Assembly: GCA_017525805.1 (NCBI GenBank) | Contig: JAFXSH010000137.1 | Coordinates: 1 to 62,156 of the forward strand | Direction: 5' to 3' | DNA: 62,156 bases | Source: Clostridia bacterium | GTDB taxonomy: Bacteria > Bacillota_A > Clostridia > Christensenellales > Aristaeellaceae | Shown: one piece after another, positions 59,733 through 62,156 of the stretch | Position numbering within the stretch: position 1 is the stretch's first letter | Layout: each line of letters begins with the position of its first letter | Position numbers and translations under genes: made by a program | The notes under the pieces: generated by a model | What the model was told of the DNA's origin: nothing | The model's input: only the letters and a program-made list of their open reading frames with translations | Databases searched by the model: none

Positions 59733-61028
59733 TTATCTGAACTCTTTTTCACCGGCGATAATGTCGCTCAGCTTGAAAACAAGGTTTCCATCTTTTACTT
59801 CATAAGCCAGCGGAATGGGATTGCAGCCGCCTTTGAAGCCGATGGTGTTGATGTTCATGACCACGTCGCAACGCTTGCAGATAATCTGCCCGCTGCGCTC
59901 GAAGTAGCCCGCGTTGCCGCATACCTCGCAGGCGTCCAGGCCCACGCCGAAGGAAGCAGAACCCGGTTTTTTCACCACGATCCAGCGCACGTTGATATTT
60001 TTCTCCGTTTTATACTCAAAGCGGTGCAGGTGCCCGTCGCTGACAGCCTCCATGGGCACCAGGATGACGCCCGCTTCCTGATCCACGGTATATGCTTCCG
60101 GGGCGGATAATTCCACCTGTTTGGTATCGTTGGTTCTGACCACGGTCATGATCACTGTGCAGAGCGCCACGCATACCAGCACGCCCGCGGCCACGCGCCG
60201 CCAGTGCCGGTTCCGGGCTTTCAGCTTGCGGTGCTGTGCAGGGTTGTCGTAAGGCTCTTTGATGATCGTGCCCTGGCGGAACAGAAGCACGGCCAAAAGG
60301 CAGGCAATTCCCGCCATGACCCAGATAAACAGCATGGAAAAATTCGCGGTAAACATCATCCAGTCGCCGATCCAGCCATAGGCCGCGTCGGTGTATTTCA
60401 CGGGCCATTTCAGCCACTTGGCCCGGTTCACCCAAGGGACGAAGAAGCGTCCGAAGCAATAAACGGCGAAGGTCACAAGCCCTGTGTTCAACAGCACAGG
60501 CAGCAGTCCGTAAGGCTTTATATACAGCGCGCACCGGGAAAGCAGGCGCGAATAAATCAGCAGCAGGATCAGCGCGCCCAGCCATCCGGCCATGCGCACC
60601 AAATAATAGGACGAAAAATACCCTTGCCCCATGGTATTGAAGCTGAAAGGGTACAGCAGAACACCGGGAAGGGAATAGAAAATCAGCGTTGCGGAATAAA
60701 GCGCTCCCGCAAGGCTGAGCAGCGTGCCGCCTGCTGTCGTTCCCCGGTTTTCCTTTCGGCCAAACAGGAGCGTGAACAGCAGGATCAACAGGGTCAATGC
60801 CAGAAGCACGGCGTAGATATAATGATTCCAATGGCTGGAAATAATGAGATTGGTATTGTATTTGACGATTGCCAGGGCGACGGAAGCGAGCACACCCACC
60901 CCCAAAGCGATCCCATGGATGATCCGTCCCCTGCTGCCAAACAGCCGGGACAGCAGGATCTGGATCAGGGTGGTCAGGGTGACAGCCAGAAACAAGTCCT
61001 GCGTCACTGTCCAGAGATACTTGAACAC
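59733..61028 (-). CDS. DUF2318 (FtrD-like) membrane protein of an iron uptake system
   Basis: A 431-residue protein with eight or nine membrane helices (residues ~5-290) and an extracytoplasmic C-terminal DUF2318 domain. The latter has DACEVCGNAGYFERSGQIICKRCDVVMNINTIGFKGGCNPIPL: two CxxC pairs and a further Cys, the probable iron-sulfur or metal site. In FtrABCD systems the DUF2318 protein FtrD serves ferrous-iron handling together with an FTR1 permease and a P19 protein. Here it follows those same partners. Ribosome site GGAGG before 61028. Confidence 0.85.
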   Translation of the reverse strand: MFKYLWTVTQDLFLAVTLTTLIQILLSRLFGSRGRIIHGIALGVGVLASVALAIVKYNTNLIISSHWNHYIYAVLLALTLLILLFTLLFGRKENRGTTAGGTLLSLAGALYSATLIFYSLPGVLLYPFSFNTMGQGYFSSYYLVRMAGWLGALILLLIYSRLLSRCALYIKPYGLLPVLLNTGLVTFAVYCFGRFFVPWVNRAKWLKWPVKYTDAAYGWIGDWMMFTANFSMLFIWVMAGIACLLAVLLFRQGTIIKEPYDNPAQHRKLKARNRHWRRVAAGVLVCVALCTVIMTVVRTNDTKQVELSAPEAYTVDQEAGVILVPMEAVSDGHLHRFEYKTEKNINVRWIVVKKPGSASFGVGLDACEVCGNAGYFERSGQIICKRCDVVMNINTIGFKGGCNPIPLAYEVKDGNLVFKLSDIIAGEKEFR

Positions 61029-61069
61029 AGCATAACCTCCGAATATTCAGAGTTCATAAACGTGCGTAA

Positions 61070-61106
61070 TGCTGGCACGCCATCCCCCGCGGATGACGTG
61101 CCAGCA
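61070..61106 (-). other. Intercistronic stem-loop before the DUF2318 gene
   Basis: TGCTGGCACG/CGTGCCAGCA (10 bp) with an inner CATCC/GGATG stem; no T-run. It separates the Tp34 gene from DUF2318 and may stabilise or attenuate the message. Confidence 0.5.
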
Positions 61107-61181
61107 ATTACTTGCCTAACGGTGTATGCTAAAGGTCATACCCATCGTGGCTTTGTTGGAGAGGTTCACCTGGAATGCTCC

Positions 61182-61736
61182 TTACCACTCCTTGATAAAC
61201 TTCCAGCCGGTCCAGGTAGCCACAAGAGGTTCAGTCCAGAAGCCTTCCTTGGCGTCCACACCGGTTTCAGCGTCCACATGGAGCAGATAGCCATTTTCCG
61301 CGGGGCTCTTGATGTACAGGGTGATGGTATATTCGCCTTCGGCCAGGGGGATGTTGTTGCCGTAGTGGGGGCCGTCGCTGGCGGCCATGGGCATCATGGA
61401 GCCGGAATAGACTTCCTTGCCGTCCAGATCCTTGATCACGAAGTCAATGCTCAGGTAGGGCACCCAGCCGTCCACGGGGAAGCCATAGGGGTTCTCGTTG
61501 GCGGTCAGGTCCACTTCGATGTGCAGGTCGCTGCCTTCCTTGGGCGTCGCGTTTTCAGCGGGAGCCATATCCACAGGCTGGAAATACACCATGGCCATGG
61601 TCATGAAGCCAACTTCCTGTTCACCTTCCACGCCCAGTTCGTATTCATCGAAACCGGCTTCTTCTTCGGCAAGACCGAAAGCGGACATGCTCATCAGCAT
61701 CATAGCGGCCAGCAGCAGGGCAAGAAACTTTTTCAT
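61182..61736 (-). CDS. Tp34/P19-family periplasmic-type iron-binding protein
   Basis: A 184-residue exported protein (signal peptide KKFLALLLAAMMLMSMSAFGLA). The family plan is clear: a Met-rich strand VGFMTMAMVYFQPVDM, DLHIEVDLTANENPYGFPVDGWVPYLSIDFVIKDLDG, SMMPMAASDGPHYGNNIPLAEGEYTITLYIKSP and TGWKFIKEW. In P19/Tp34 the Met and His residues bind copper/iron and the protein feeds an FTR1 permease. The longer open frame upstream is not used: GGAGG stands 10 bases before 61736. It follows the FTR1 gene. Confidence 0.88.
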   Translation of the reverse strand: MKKFLALLLAAMMLMSMSAFGLAEEEAGFDEYELGVEGEQEVGFMTMAMVYFQPVDMAPAENATPKEGSDLHIEVDLTANENPYGFPVDGWVPYLSIDFVIKDLDGKEVYSGSMMPMAASDGPHYGNNIPLAEGEYTITLYIKSPAENGYLLHVDAETGVDAKEGFWTEPLVATWTGWKFIKEW

Positions 61737-61751
61737 GGTATAAAATCCTCC

Positions 61752-61765
61752 TACAAAATTTTGTA
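61752..61765. promoter_or_regulatory. Perfect palindrome before the Tp34 gene
   Basis: TACAAAATTTTGTA, 14 bp, overlapping the approach to the Tp34 ribosome site. It may be a weak promoter element or operator; no consensus -35 accompanies it. Confidence 0.35.
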
Positions 61766-61807
61766 TATCCTGCGCGGACTGCGCGGGGCAGCGCCGCGGG
61801 GGTATCG

Positions 61808-62156
61808 TTATGACTTGGCAGCCTGTTTTTTCAGGGCGTCTATTTTGCCCCGATAATGCGCCACCAGGAACGTGATCAGCAGGATGATGGCAAGAATCAA
61901 CTGCGGCAGCAGGGTTTCCAGCCAGGGATAAATACCAAAGATTTGGATCACGTCGTTTTCCGGGATGCCGGGCACATTCAGCGTCAGGTCGAACACGTTG
62001 CCTTCGGCCAGTTCCTTGATGCCGCTGCCCAGGAAGGAAACGCACATCACGGCCATCAGGATGGAGGTGGCGGTAAAGAAGACTTTGATCGGAAGTTTGA
62101 TGGACAGCCTGGTGATCGCCAGATACACGAACACCAGCAGCACGCAGCCCGCGCCG
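61808..62156 (-). CDS. FTR1-family iron permease, C-terminal part (5' part outside window)
   Basis: About 115 C-terminal residues: KLPIKVFFTATSILMAVMCVSFLGSGIKELAE (helix with FTR1 K-x-P-x-K-x-F-F pattern), GIYPWLETLLPQLILAIILLITFLVAHYRGK. The REGxE motifs that carry iron lie upstream outside the window. FTR1 permeases move oxidised iron across the membrane. Gene order FTR1 - Tp34 - DUF2318 matches FtrABCD/Fet systems. Confidence 0.85.
   Translation of the reverse strand, partial: GAGCVLLVFVYLAITRLSIKLPIKVFFTATSILMAVMCVSFLGSGIKELAEGNVFDLTLNVPGIPENDVIQIFGIYPWLETLLPQLILAIILLITFLVAHYRGKIDALKKQAAKS

Overview
The window reads as chromosome of an anaerobic, low-motility Bacillota (Clostridia-type) bacterium with fairly high GC, probably an uncultured gut or rumen lineage of the Christensenellales/Aristaeellaceae kind (inference; no rRNA is present to test it). 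The basis is Gram-positive gene orders (nadK-argR-recN, polA-coaE-transglycosylase, DUF512-der-plsY, obg-yhbY), strong AGGAGG ribosome sites, many TTGACA-17-TATAAT promoters, an oxygen-sensitive class III ribonucleotide reductase, and DUF3899/DUF2975/DUF4173/DUF3793 families typical of Clostridia. No tRNA, rRNA, CRISPR array, intact prophage or intact insertion sequence was found.

Layout. 1-4770: the N-terminal part of a GH13 glycosidase, a CotH-family protein, a two-component system that has decayed (amber codon plus a deletion fusing regulator to kinase), and a DUF3899 membrane protein. The CotH and response-regulator genes share an identical direct-repeat operator. 4777-11265: a complete oligopeptide ABC transporter operon, oppA-B-C-D-F. 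11618-18723: dnaE translationally coupled to an anti-sigma-like kinase, a sigma-B/F-type factor and a SpoOB-type histidine kinase, then ylbF and mltG. 18802-28152, leftward: rplS, an unknown gene, a ZnuA-like metal-binding lipoprotein, a membrane glycosyltransferase/GtrA cluster, and a tightly overlapping operon of a cysteine-cluster protein, an orphan DNA methyltransferase, a membrane-anchored peptidoglycan-binding barnase, its barstar inhibitor, an M28 peptidase and an XRE/S24-like regulator.

28324-46359: core housekeeping genes (TIGR04086 protein, recN, argR, nadK, sua5, an inositol-phosphatase-like gene, a PHP phosphatase, DUF512 radical SAM, der, plsY, an ECF sigma factor with its probable anti-sigma, polA, coaE, a lytic transglycosylase, a solute-binding protein). 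46366-54611: a DUF2975/XRE/DUF4173 module with a palindromic operator, a secreted Ig-like protein, nrdD behind probable NrdR boxes, yhbY and obg. 54715-55758: a graveyard of mobile-element scraps (serine recombinase tail, IS256 transposase tail, ParM-like fragment, methyltransferase N-terminus). 55863-62156: an iron-uptake locus (FTR1 permease, Tp34/P19 iron-binding protein, DUF2318 protein, DUF3793 protein, and a 1015-residue FMN-binding/ZinT-like/GLUG protein), with two GTTAG-N6-CTAAC palindromes bracketing the DUF3793 promoter.

The most notable systems are the membrane-tethered barnase with adjacent barstar inside a methyltransferase/regulator operon, the iron locus with DtxR-like sites and its flavin/metal-binding multidomain protein, and the broken two-component system whose operators are still preserved at two promoters.
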